Part shown: positions 48,190 through 59,524 of the stretch, piece after piece
How positions within the stretch are numbered: position 1 is the first letter of the stretch
How the letters are laid out: each line of letters starts with the position of its first letter
Source of the DNA: Hyalella azteca
Taxonomy: Eukaryota; Arthropoda; Malacostraca; Amphipoda; Hyalellidae
Length of the DNA: 64,000 bases
Assembly: GCF_000764305.2 (NCBI RefSeq)
Contig: NW_025939022.1
Span: 23,090 to 87,089, forward strand
Direction: 5' to 3'
Position numbers and translations under genes: made by a program
Notes under the pieces: generated by a model
The model's database searches: none
The model's input: only the letters and a program-made list of their open reading frames with translations
What the model was told of the DNA's origin: nothing

Positions 48190-48680
48190 CATAGCATAGT
48201 GAAGTCGGCGCTGAAGAATAGCCTGATGTGGCCTGTCATTCATGTACTTTTCGTGACTTGTCCCTAGGAGATCTAAAAAACAGGCCCATCGACCGAAGCT
48301 TTTCCGAACTGTCGATAGTTTGAAATATTTACTAGACTTACACCGGGTTCGATGTGGTGCCAGGAATTTTAAGTCTGAACATATATTTCTCCATAGCTTT
48401 ATCTAGTCTGTGAACGCGTTCATACTCGGAGCGCCAACGATGTCATCGGGGAGGCTGCTCCACATGTCGGTGATTCGAAGCGAGAAAAAATTTTGTCGCG
48501 TGGAGAAGTTGCAACGCAGTTTTTTAGTTTATAGCCGTGGCCCCTGGTGTTGGTTCTTGTTTCAAATTCTAGTAATCCTTCTGGGACCTTGTTGTCGTCA
48601 GACACAAGGTCCTTGTCGTCTTTTAGTTAATGAAACCAATTTCCAGTCCAACACGGGTGCGACAACGTTTATTCAATCAT
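48190..48680 (-). mobile_element. LINE 3'-end fragment
   Basis: On the minus strand one frame reads FFSLRITDMWSSLPDDIV, then APSMNAF, the familiar C-terminal motif of CR1/Jockey-like reverse transcriptases (R-x-x-x-x-W-N-S-L-P-x-x-V-V-x-A). Frameshifts surround it. It interrupts array block c. Confidence 0.7.
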
Positions 48681-48903
48681 GAATATGGTCAACAATCTTG
48701 CCGTAAGACATTTATATGGAAAATCAGTTTGGAAGGGCGTGGATCAAGGTTTCGATTTGGTTGTAGTCCTCAATCCAGCAGAGAAGTAAGTGGAGGCAGC
48801 TGGCGATTACGTGCGAGTGGCACGTAAATTGCGAGAAGTCACCCCAGATTTGTTCTGCGACAGAAAAGGAAATTGTTCAATAGCTGCCGCTAAGGATGAA
48901 TAA
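48679..48903 (+). pseudogene. Unrecognised coding-like remnant with one stop
   Basis: A frame of 74 codons from ATG to TAA with one internal stop at 48787-48789. Before it: AVRHLYGKSVWKGVDQGFDL; after it: DYVRVARKLREVTPDLFCD. The composition is protein-like. The internal stop lies in GAGAAGTAAGTGG, which is also a good splice-donor match, so an exon ending at 48785 is an alternative. I do not recognise the protein. Confidence 0.3.
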
Positions 48904-49324
48904 GTAATTTAATTTAGGATGGACCGCAAGATTTTAAGTTAATCAAATATAAGACAAAATTCACAGATCATGAATTACCTTAAATGAAAGATCCATTTAA
49001 GAGGCGATGAAGCCAGAAAATGATAAATATTTAAAGATTAATTAAGCAAGATCAGCCCAAATAAGTTAAGTTTCAATGGTTAGTAATTTGCATGCTGTTA
49101 AATAAGTTTAATGACATTAATCACTGGGCCAATCTTAAGGAGAAAATTAGCATGCAGATGAATGACTGAGGTGAGAAATTTAAAGAGGAAAATGGCTTAG
49201 TAAACGACACGCTAGCATGACCAGCGGCTGTCGATGCTTCAATCCTTTTGTTTAAACGTAAGGTAGCAAGAAGCTACTTCTTTCTTTAATTTAAGAAAGA
49301 TGGACGATTCAATTTAATTTACAA
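48904..49324. other. No feature recognised
   Basis: About 420 bases of AT-rich sequence between two LINE fragments. Nothing to support. Confidence 0.5.
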
Positions 49325-49885
49325 TTTCTAATAGTCTGAAGGACCTTGTGACAAGGGACACAACACACGTTGTCGTCTACCTTCTAGAAAGTCTCTAATC
49401 CATTGGAGTTCGTTTCTCTTTATTCCCAAAGTCTTCACTTTACGCATCAGCCGCTCAAGCGGAACACTGACAAATGCTCTGGCAAAATCGAGGTACAATG
49501 CATCCACTGGCTCCCTTTCGTCCAGCAGGCGAGTCCAATCGTTCAAGGTAGATAATAAGTTAGTGATGCAGGATCTACCGGCAATAAAAACATGTTGACA
49601 ATCTGATATGAGATGGTGAACAGTCAAGTGATCGATAACCCCCGTCTCTCAGAACACATTCCATTAGCTTACAAACAACACTTGTCAGGCTGACAGGGCG
49701 ATAATTACCGTGGCAACTTGTGTCACCTTTCTTGAAAAATGGTGTTACTTGAGCTTCTTTCCCGTCGGTCGGCAAAGTTCCTTCGTTTAAGTTTTTTGAA
49801 ATAATATTATCGAAGGGCCGGCCAGAACGGGTGCTAATTCTTCGAGCAATCTGAAATGGAAGCCGTCTGGTCCACATGACTTGTT
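49325..49885 (-). mobile_element. LINE reverse-transcriptase fragment
   Basis: Minus strand, two overlapping frames: VTPFFKKGDTSCHGNYRPVS, then LTSVVCKLME, then after a frame change CITNLLSTLNDW and VDALYLDFARAF. These are RT fingers/palm motifs of CR1/Jockey-like LINEs. Both ends are truncated: no YADD box. It sits inside the array. Confidence 0.85.
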
Positions 49886-51447
49886 GGGCTTTAGGGCATA
49901 ATTAGTTATGTGCTCATAATTAGTTATGTGAAATTTTTACATTATTCAAGACTACATCTATATAATAAGACCAGCCTCATCAATTACCAATCTTTTCGAT
50001 CGTATTCATGGAGTAACTTTGGTCTTTACACTTTCGGCAGTACATTATGCAAGCGGTTTGTACTCAACAAATAGTCTGTAATTAGTTTGAGCTACAAAAT
50101 AAATGACACTTCTAATTGACTACTTGTAACAGAATTCGAATTTTTCTCCTTATTTTGGGAGAAGGATAGAGGGTGCTGTAGTAAGGCGTTTTACTCGGAG
50201 AAAAGAATTGGTCTATGCAATATAGGTCTGAAAGTCATTAAAGTTAACCCTTGACTTTTTCGCTGTTTCCTCATGATCATAGAGCACATGGCATAGGATT
50301 GTGGTGGCGGGGTAACGCATTTAAAGCAGCAGGTAACATATCCGCCATTTAGACCATAATAAATTGTAACGCTTGAATTATCTAGCAGTTTAGCGAGTCA
50401 GAAAATTTTCAGGTAAATTCAAACGTATTTCAATACACAGTTGCTGCTTTAGTAAATATTCGTGTATGATTGAAGTAAGTGAGAAGTCCCTTGCTTACAT
50501 CACAGTGGGTGCAAGGCAATTTTAACTTTCTATTTAGATGTCTTATTATTATCAATAAAAAATAACAAATGACGTTCATTACGCATTTTTAGGCATATTT
50601 TAGAAGTGCAAGTTTTCTGCTCCATGCAGCAGCCACTGAACGTTCATAGTGCGTTTTCTGCAGAAGAGGTTCAGCGACGTCGGAATGATTATGTAACTAG
50701 TTTAGTGGTGCTTCGAATCTGAGGAAAGTCGTTCATGTTCAGTAGTGGCGGTACCACCACCACTCCACACACTACGTGTATGATTATAAGAAGTGCGTTC
50801 TTTTGTGATAAATTTTGCAGCGTAAATTGTCCCTTTGGGTAATAGAGCGAAGCGCCGAGATGGGAACTCTATGAGTGAGATTTATCATACGAGCCTTAAA
50901 GCTGTTCTACTTCAATTGTTTTTCAATAGTACATTAATTAATTCATTGTATCAAATTTAATTTTGATAAAGTTTCAGGAAATTCGGCATCATTTTTGCTA
51001 AATAAATGACATTTAGACATATTTCTTTTTTTTTCATTGATTTTGAAGTTCGTTAAACATGAAATACAATAATAATAAGATAATAAAATAATGCTAATTT
51101 TAGGTTTTTACAACTCTAAATTATATGGAAATTACAGATTGCACGAATATACTTTGATGTGCAGTACTGGGCACTGAATTGCATTGGTAATTGTACATGC
51201 ACTGTAGTCACTGCTAGATTACAATAATTTGCGAACAGTAAACGGCATTAAATTCATCCTTGTATATTAATAGCAGATGAAGCCACGGTGCCCTTCAGTT
51301 TTGTTGAAGTGAAGTGAAGTGTTGGTGCCCTTACGGAATCCAAATTGACTATCAGAAATTAAAGAAAATTTGTCATGGAAGTTCGTAAGTCAAGAGTGAA
51401 GATTTTTTTTCGAAAATCTTATTAAGGAAGGGCAAGGTAGCTTTGGG

Positions 51448-52230
51448 TCATAAGTTGCATACGTAACTTGAGTTGCCAGACTTATAAAACGGTATGACAC
51501 GAGCATGCTTCAGTACATCAGGATAAATTCCAGTAGACATACACAAATTAAAAATATGAGCTAAAACATGCGCTATAATATCGGCAACCTCGCACAATAC
51601 TCGTGGCTGAATTTCTTCCACGTGAAGCCTCTTGCCTTCGTACAATCGTAACAAGCTCTTGACCTCAGATGCAGAAGTAGGAGATAGGAAGCATGACGCG
51701 TCACAGAACGGAACACAACAAGTCGTATCACCCTGCACCGGACCTAAATATTTAGTTATGTCATTCGCGACGGAGATAAAATATTCATTAAACTCCATGG
51801 TTACTTCGGAATTAGGCATTAACTTGTTATTTTTATACAATTAAATCTTTTTGCGCACAGGCTTCCTTGCAAGAAGAGAATTAACAGTATTCCATAAGGC
51901 CCTCGAGTCGTTAAGGTCTTGCTGGATTTTTGTTGAGTAGTATTGCTTCTTGACCATTTTCAACAGCATATTCAAGGCATTCCGATAGACTGAGTAAGAT
52001 CCACGACAAATTGCACCATAACGGGAAAGCTTCAGGAGTTTATGCTTCTTTTTGATTAAAGACTTTATTTCAGTGGTAACCCAAGGTGGTCCACGTTTTT
52101 TAATCACGACAGACTTTATTGGAAAGGACGAATTGTAAATTTTGAAAAGTTCATCCAAGCTAGCCCGCATGGCAATGTTAGGGTGACCAATATTATTTAT
52201 AGCTAGCGAAGGAAAAAATATCATATTCTA
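51448..52230 (-). mobile_element. LINE fragment, pre-RT region, one in-frame stop
   Basis: Minus strand, one frame from 52224 to 51448 with a single stop at 51843-51841. It has RGPPWVTTEIKSLIKKKHK, YYSTKIQQDLNDSRALW, then MEFNEYFISVANDITKYLG and HARVIPFYKSGNSSY. This is the connector between endonuclease and RT plus the first RT motif of Jockey/CR1-like LINEs. A different copy or family from the one at 49325. Confidence 0.85.
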
Positions 52231-52831
52231 GACCTTAATACGATGAAACGCGTGAATTATTTCGCAGTGAAAAGTTCCATTCTTCCTTCACGGTCACTGT
52301 ACATAAATTTTAACTTTTAATATTGATGTCCTATTGTTATCAATATAAACAAAAACAAATGAGGCTCATTATGCTTTTTTATGCATTTTCATATTCTATA
52401 TGCACGTTTTTTGCTTTACGCAGCAGCCACTGAACGGTCATAGTGCGTTTACTGTAGAAAAGGTTCAGCGACAGTTGACCAAATGATATCTATAGTTGAG
52501 TTATGCTTCAAAAAAATGAGATGTCGTTCATGCTCAGTAGTGGCGGTACCAACACCACTTCTCTCATTCCAGTTAGTTATGATATGTAAATGGATTCTAA
52601 AAAAAAAAAATTATTTGTTGCCTTATATAAGCCTTATTATCCTCTGAGTAATAAGGCCTATGGAAGCTGTGATACCGTAGAAGTGAAATAGTGTAATATG
52701 AATGAGTTATGCAAAAGAGGTGCAATTATTGTTAATGCTCTGTTTTGTAGTGTTATTGTAAATGCTCTGTAGTCAATGCCTTGGATACCAAACGGTCCCT
52801 TTTCCGGACAAATTCCGTGGTTTAGTTTTTA

Positions 52832-53262
52832 GCGAATTTTCTCATTTATGGCAAGAGGCGCTATTGTGCTCGTTATGTCCGTCCGTCTGTCTGTCCGTCC
52901 GTGACCACGTTTTCTTAGGCGAGAAAATGCGCTCTCTGCCACTCACTGCAGTGAGTACTGAGTTATATGTTTTTTTCAATTGCGTTGGCCGGCTAAAATT
53001 AGTGATAGGAGTACTTTATAATTAAATTGGATAAGGGGACTTCCTAATTCAAAAGAAGAAAAATACATTTTTACACCGTAACCTTCAAATATACTGGTAT
53101 ATATTGAGTTATATGCCTTTTTGGCATTTTTTGTTCGCGAACTTCGCTATTTTCAGCGCATTTTCTCATTTATGGAAGAAAGGCGCTATTGTGCTCGTCA
53201 TGTCCGTCGGTGACTTCACGGACGGACGGACGAGAAAATGCGCTCTCTGTCACTCCCTGCAT
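52832..53262. repeat. Dispersed repeat with GTCCGTCCGT tract
   Basis: Two related stretches, 52832-52960 and 53155-53262, each with GCGCATTTTCTCATTTATGG (or GCGAATTTTC), GCGCTATTGTGCTCG, a GTCCGTC or GGACGGACGG run and GAGAAAATGCGCTCTCTG in reverse. They may be the ends of one MITE-like element running into the gap. Confidence 0.6.
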
Positions 53263-53740
53263 NNNNNNNNNNNNNNNNNNNNNNNNNNNNNNNNNNNNNN
53301 NNNNNNNNNNNNNNNNNNNNNNNNNNNNNNNNNNNNNNNNNNNNNNNNNNNNNNNNNNNNNNNNNNNNNNNNNNNNNNNNNNNNNNNNNNNNNNNNNNNN
53401 NNNNNNNNNNNNNNNNNNNNNNNNNNNNNNNNNNNNNNNNNNNNNNNNNNNNNNNNNNNNNNNNNNNNNNNNNNNNNNNNNNNNNNNNNNNNNNNNNNNN
53501 NNNNNNNNNNNNNNNNNNNNNNNNNNNNNNNNNNNNNNNNNNNNNNNNNNNNNNNNNNNNNNNNNNNNNNNNNNNNNNNNNNNNNNNNNNNNNNNNNNNN
53601 NNNNNNNNNNNNNNNNNNNNNNNNNNNNNNNNNNNNNNNNNNNNNNNNNNNNNNNNNNNNNNNNNNNNNNNNNNNNNNNNNNNNNNNNNNNNNNNNNNNN
53701 NNNNNNNNNNNNNNNNNNNNNNNNNNNNNNNNNNNNNNNN
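53263..53740. other. Assembly gap, 478 N
   Basis: Unknown bases. Any ORF that runs through this region is meaningless. Confidence 1.
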
Positions 53741-54372
53741 GTAGTGGCTGTAGTTGCTGTAGTGGCTGTAGTTGCTGTAGCCGTGTGCGTTGCCGACGTT
53801 CTCGTAGGCGCCGCTGGAGTCGGGGGAACCTGTGTGCCGTCCATCTTCTCCTCTTCTTTTTTCACATTCACTCTCTCTGTTTGTGGGAATCGTACTGGTT
53901 CCCGTTTAGTTTTCTCTGGCCTTGACTATTGGTCTGCTCGGAGTCACTCATGAATCACTTCGGCTCACTGTTCGGTAGCGCCACTGTAAGATGTTGCTTT
54001 TCTGGTGCACCTCTAATATGGATAATAATTATATGAAAGACCAGATGTTAGTTCGGGTTTAGTTTGTGATCAGAGGATAATTGAGGCAAAGTGTAAAGAA
54101 CTAAAGAACAACAGAGTACTTATTTATAGAGCAACGCAGCTTACAGTTTATGGTATTACAGATAGAATAAGTGTGAGTTTAACACATTAGTCTACGCTCA
54201 CGACTCGAAGGGGAGAGAGTCGAAGAACCTATACTCGGCAGTTCTCGGTCTTGACTGACGCTTCTCGTTCTGTCAGAGAGTGTGTCACGTTCAGTGAGTG
54301 AGGTCTTTACTGAGATAGACAGTTAAATGAATGAACCTATCTAATTTCGGATGGCAGCTATTAATTCACATC
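53741..54372 (-). mobile_element. Gypsy-type LTR, primer site and Gag start
   Basis: On the minus strand an LTR-like region carries TGCTCTATAAATAAG (TATA box) and an ending CATCTTACA. Then comes TGGCGCTACCGAACAG, a primer-binding-site-like sequence beginning TGG. Next is an ATG at 53952 opening MSDSEQTNSQGQRK, probably the start of Gag. The frame breaks within about 27 codons, and a Thr/Ala-rich run leads into the N gap. The LTR start may be TGTGAATTAATAG near 54372. The rest of the element is not in the window on this side. Confidence 0.55.
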
Positions 54373-54764
54373 TTATACTGTAGCTTCGACAGCTTGTGAG
54401 CTGCGCAACGGCTGTAATGGGAAAGCTTATAGCTGTAAATATCAGCTTATAGCTGTAATTTTAAGCTTTATTTCCTCTAAATTATATAGAAATTACTGAT
54501 TGCAAGAACATACGTTGATGTGCAGAGCTGGCAGTAAATGGCATTGGTAATTGTACATGCACTGTAGTCGGTGCTACATTACAATGATTTGCGAATAGTA
54601 AACGGCATTAAATTCATTGTTATATCTAAATTGCATATGGAGCCACGGTGCAAGGATATTCGAAATTGAACGGACGATTGTTAATATAGAATTAACGCGG
54701 ATAGAGGGTTCGAGGTACTCTGCGAATAAATTAGTCTGGCTTTAAATCGCGATCTTTTTTCTTT

Positions 54765-55950
54765 CGCGCTCTGTTTTTGGTTTGATATTTAACAAACGCT
54801 GCACGTCATAACTGTGCAGAAAAATTATAGATAATATTTAACCGGTTCCTAATTGGTATCCTTATTCACTACGGTCGATTGGGTGTAAACGTACATAATT
54901 ACACTATCCTCTGGAGTAAGATCTATTGAATTTTGGTTAAATTGGAATTTAAAGAATACGGAAAGCGTTGATTCTTTTATCGAAGTGGTTCCGGAAAAAG
55001 AATTGGTTCGCAGAACGAAGCCAAGAGGTAACGAGAAGCGCGATGAGGAACTCGTACACTGTAGTAGAATACGTTCGCACATAAGTACAAGTTCGAACGT
55101 TAGAAGTCTAGAACACAATATTTAATTTCAGTTGAATGAGTCACTGTTTCAGGTGAATGTTTCTCTCTCCAATTCTCAAAATATATTGTCGGTGGCAACA
55201 GAACGTAATAAGCAAGGAGTAGTTCAGCTCAAATAAACAGAAACTGCAGAGTTGAAGACCAAGTAGAGGCGGTTAAATTGGGTGAATTCTTATCAGAATG
55301 AGACAGAAAACCAACTTAAGCCTAAAATTAATGTATTCAAGGTTTTAACGCAATGGATTTCAGTATGATTCAAGTAAAATCAGAATAATGATAACACAGT
55401 TTCAAGATAATCAAAATTACTAACCTATTTATTTCCGTTGAGGAATCCTAGACAGTAGTTCTCATGTAGAGAACTATAAGAAAGGAAATAGTGAAAACAG
55501 TTATAGGAGTGTTCGCTCGTACTTAAATTGAGTTAAGCGCATGCAAGCAAGCAGTTTAATTCACAGCACAACGGCTAGTGTCAAAAATTCTGTTAAACTC
55601 CGAGGCTCCAAGGAGCCAATAACCCAAAGGGTTTCAACCACTGGCGTGAAGCCAGCACGGTAAGATCTTGAACTAGTGAACAAAGAAGTGCTAACATGCA
55701 TTTAAATGAAACAAAATAAAATGTAAAGACACTCGTAAAAACTCAAATTAAGGTAAATATAAGCAAGATTTAACACGAGTAGTAATACGGTTTGAGCAGG
55801 AGGTCTTTACACAAGTAAGGTTAAGGCAATAATCGAGATCGAGCTAAAGAACGTCGACTATGTCTCCGGACACGAGACAAACGATAAGCGCATAAAGAAT
55901 AATGACGTAATTAAATATATATTTTAACAGATCAACATTGAATCAATTTG
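54765..55950. other. No gene recognised
   Basis: Between two array pieces. A frame at 55118-54849 (minus) has no motif. The stretch around 55600-55670 (CTCCAAGGAGCC, GGCGTGAAGCCAGC) is of unknown nature. Confidence 0.45.
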
Positions 55951-56879
55951 TCGGTTAGGGAGAATAAATTATCGCGTTATATCGGCCGCCATCATCCCAG
56001 GTCTGCGAGTAATAATGCCACGGTCTGTAATAATACATATTATTCACCATTTACACTTTTCATTAACAAAAAACTATAATAAATAATATTAGTTCGCCTG
56101 TAAATAATAATATTTAATTATCTGCTGATCATTATATCAGTAAAATCGAAGATTCGGTTAATGAACTGACGAATCTACAAGTACCAAACCTAATGTGATG
56201 TTAAAGTAAAAAATTTTAATTTTAAAGTGTAATGCAAAAAAATTGTCATTCAACATACGGCAGGCAGTTCCGCTAGATCTCGCTGTGTTTGCGATAACAT
56301 CTTTGTGTTGGGGATATTTTTTCTCGACCTTATTAATAAACAAAATCCTCTAAATTAGTTATGTGCCATTTTTATGTTATGCAAGACTGTATCTATACAA
56401 TAAGACCAGCCTCATCAATTACTTACATTTCGATCGTATTCATGCAGTAACTTAGGGCTTTACGCTTTTGGCAGTACATTATTCGTGCGGTTTATACCTA
56501 ACAAATAGTCTAATTAGTTTGTGCCGCTAAGAAAATAACACTTAAAATTGATAATTTGCAACAGAATTTAAATTTTTCTCCAAATTTTAGAAGGATGGAG
56601 GGTGCTGTAGTAAAGCGTTCCGCATGAAGAAAAGAATTGTCTAAGCAATACAGGTCTGAATTTTTTTGAAGTTATCCGTAGACTTATGCTCTGTTTCCTC
56701 CTGATCATAGAACACACGGCCACTGATTGTAGTGGCGGGGTAACATATTTAAACAAGCAGGTAACATATCATATCGCGAGAATCATTTCACACTTCAGAG
56801 AGTCAAGAAATTTTCGGGTAAATTCAAACGTATTCCATTACACAGTTGCTGCTTTGTTGGATAGTTCCATGTGAGTGAG

Positions 56880-57300
56880 TGAAAAGTCCCATGCATACAT
56901 CACGGTCGCTGTATGTCAGCTTTAACTTTTGATATAGATGTTTGATTTTTATCAATGAAAAATAACCAACGAAGCTCATTACGCTTTTTTAAGCATATTC
57001 TAGATGTGAAATTTTTTACGCTCCGATGCTGCAACTGAACGTTTTATTGGACATTTACTGGAAAAAAGTTCAAAGACGGTTCACCAAATCAGGTTTAATT
57101 TAGTTACTCTCCAAATCAGAGAAACGTCGTTCATGCTCAGTGGTACCGGTACGACCCCCAACTCGCAATACCTATTCGTATGACTATATTAGGATGAATA
57201 AAATGTAATCCTATTTCTTTGCAGACTGAAATTACCAGATGGTGATAGGGCTCAATGATTTGCAAATTACACGAAAGAGATGGTTCGACGTGTACGTGTT
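56880..57300. repeat. Left arm of an inverted duplication of the array unit
   Basis: Contains block f and following sequence. Its reverse complement stands at 58345-58805 with high identity (for example TACGACCCCCAACTCGCAAT). Spacer about 1.05 kb. Confidence 0.85.
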
Positions 57301-57748
57301 TGTCGAAGTGGGTATAATTATAGTCAATTGTAACTCTCATATAAGAATAATAATTAGCATATATGATATAAAATATTATTTGTTCGGGTTTGCTTCTAGC
57401 CGTATTCTTCACTAGAGATGAAACCTCTCACTCATTGTGTCAATAAGTCAAAGTAAAGCGAATCACGGCCATCATCTTTACATCATCAGTTAGAGAAATT
57501 TGAACCATTTAAGCAAAGAACAAATACGCCGTCGCGCATGCGCACAACTAATAAATAACCGTACAGGCTTCTAATAGCCGTAGATTTATGATTCAGTAAA
57601 TATTATATGTTCAAATAAATTTTTTAACTTGTATTGCATTTGCACTTTTTGTGTAAAATTCCTATGATGCCTTAACATCGCACAGCTTAGCAGCCTTAGC
57701 CCGAAGTAGATGCCACGGACACGCCGACTCTTATGTCGTCTACAATCT

Positions 57749-57976
57749 GGAGGACCTAAGAACCACATGCGGGAGGACCTAAGAACCACATGCGGGAGGA
57801 CCTAAGAACCACATGCGGGAGGACCTAAGAACNCCATTTAGATGTGTATAAGAGACAGACATGCGGGAGTACCAAAGAACCACAAGCGGGAGGACCTAAG
57901 AACCACATGCGGAGGACCTAAAAAACCAATTCAGGAGGACCAAAGAACCACATGCGGGAGGACCTAAGAACCACAT
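57749..57976. repeat. 23-bp minisatellite with an adapter inside
   Basis: About nine copies of GGAGGACCTAAGAACCACAT plus GCG. The row is broken by an N (57833) and a Tn5 mosaic end (57840-57858), so the repeat number in the assembly is not reliable. Confidence 0.95.
57840..57858. other. Single Tn5 mosaic end (adapter remnant)
   Basis: AGATGTGTATAAGAGACAG, the 19-base Nextera mosaic end, next to an N at 57833. It marks an artificial join within the minisatellite. Confidence 0.97.
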
Positions 57977-58344
57977 CTCTACAGATTGGACTCCAGCTAC
58001 CTATTTTCTGACTACCGGATTTGTCTGAACTCTGAGTTTTCCGAATAATTTTTGGTCCAAAATTTTACTGTGTATCCTATTTACTTATATTATGTACTTA
58101 TTTCCACCAAAATGTCAATATTTAATGCCTCATCTAACTTGAAAATGAATGTTTGTTGCATTCGAAACGTCGTTAATAAAGAAAGATTACTTCCTGAAAT
58201 TTGCCTTTTGATCTACCGTCATCTGAAGAAAAGTTTAATTCCCTGATAATATAAATCATCTAATTCTCTGGTCATCAATCGCACGTGTATAAACAATTAA
58301 ATTCTGCCATCTAATACTAATTCACTATAATTACACCCACTTTT

Positions 58345-58805
58345 TGTGCAAATCAGACCAATTCGGCAAACACATTCACGTCGAACAATCTCCTTCGCGC
58401 AATTTACACATTTACTCATCATTAAGCCCTATCACCATCAGGTAATTTCTGGCTGCAAAAACATAGGATTACTTTTTATTTACTATACTACTCATACGAC
58501 TAGGTATTGCGAGTTGGGGGTCGTACCGGCACTACTGAGCATGAACGACTTTTCTCTGATTTGGAGAGTAGCTAAACTAAACCTAATTTGGTGAACCGTC
58601 TTTGAACCTTTTTTCCAGTAAATGTCCAATAAAACGTTCAGTTGCAGCATCAGAGCGTAAAAAATTTCACATCTAGAATATGCTTAAAAAAGCGTAATGA
58701 GCTTCGTTGGTTATTTTTCATTGATAAAAATCAAACATCTATATCAAAAGTTAAAGCTGACATACAGCGACCGTGATGTATGAATGGGACTTTTCACTCA
58801 CTCCA
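58345..58805. repeat. Right arm of the inverted duplication
   Basis: Minus-orientation copy of 56880-57300. It is the only clearly inverted unit of the long array and marks its right border. Confidence 0.85.
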
Positions 58806-59524
58806 AACACATGGAAATATAACATATATATATTATTAATACATACTATATTAATATATTAATACATATATTAATAGGCCTATCCAGGCCTATTCTTCAA
58901 TGCCGAAGATACTATACTATACTATATTAATACATGTCCTAATAGCCCCATGATATTTTTAGTGCCAGGCTTCCAACAAAAAAACTTTGACTAATATACC
59001 TATAATAGATGGTATATTAGTATTAACTAATGTATAAGAGATGGCAGTACTGCTTCAATTGAAATTTATTCCTGCAGATGTATTAAGTCTTGAAAGATAT
59101 TTAGAAACTGCTTTAGTAACATTTAACTATTGAATTACTTTTGTTTATATCATAAAACTAGGTAAAAAATTTTGAAATAGTTATAGAATCCTTTTTTGAC
59201 CAATTTGAAAAATTGATTCATAATTTAGTTTTGCAATATTGCATTAAAATTCTTGGGTAACCAAACGTCTGGTAGACTAGGCATGAACAGATCTGCTTTG
59301 AAAAAATGTCTATTTTATTTTAAAAAGCTAGGTACTGATTAAATTTTGAGTGCATGTGAACATGCAAGCCTGAATGTTTATCTCCTCATTCTCTACATCT
59401 CATGGCAAGGTTGTCTGAAATTTTTTATATATTCTTATCTTTGTGGATTGATTTAACTCACAATTGTATTAAAAACCAGAAGAATGGTATTTGGCACAAC
59501 CTAAAATTAAATATATTTTTTCAG
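58806..59524. other. Region upstream of the NKRF-like exon
   Basis: AT-rich with no recognised exon. It holds an inverted partner (58866-58925) of the TATCTTCGGCATTGAAGAAT stretch at 62347. The missing first half of the XTBD domain should be encoded upstream, but I found no convincing exon. Confidence 0.5.

Larger units (their letters stand above)
35897..58805. repeat. Degenerate array of a long unit of about 3.5 kb
   Basis: Ordered blocks recur, mostly in plus orientation. Block a (GTAAACGGCATTAAATTCAT) starts near 35935, 36393, 40165, 51239 and 54600. Block c (GCGATAGCATCTTTGTGTTG) is at 36804, 38374, 40746, 41407, 43978, 48127 and 56289. Block d (GGATGGAGGGTGCTGTAG) is at about 37445, 38668, 41085, 44259, 47171, 50165 and 56594. 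Block f (GCAGCCACTGAAC) is at about 37913, 39132, 44718, 47603, 50627, 52423 and 57028. Block i (GCCGTCGCGCATGCGCAC) is at about 38209, 38242, 39670, 45302 and 57527. A whole unit a-c-d-f-i spans 3.4-3.8 kb. Copies differ by many substitutions and deletions and are interrupted by LINEs, a SINE, an LTR element and an N gap. I do not recognise the family. Confidence 0.85.

Noticed and set aside
53104..53953. Long frames of 168-273 codons on both strands
   Set aside because: They run through 478 N. Only the ends are real sequence.
57749..57976. Possible CRISPR-like array of 23-bp repeats
   Set aside because: Direct head-to-tail minisatellite without spacers, in a eukaryotic sequence.
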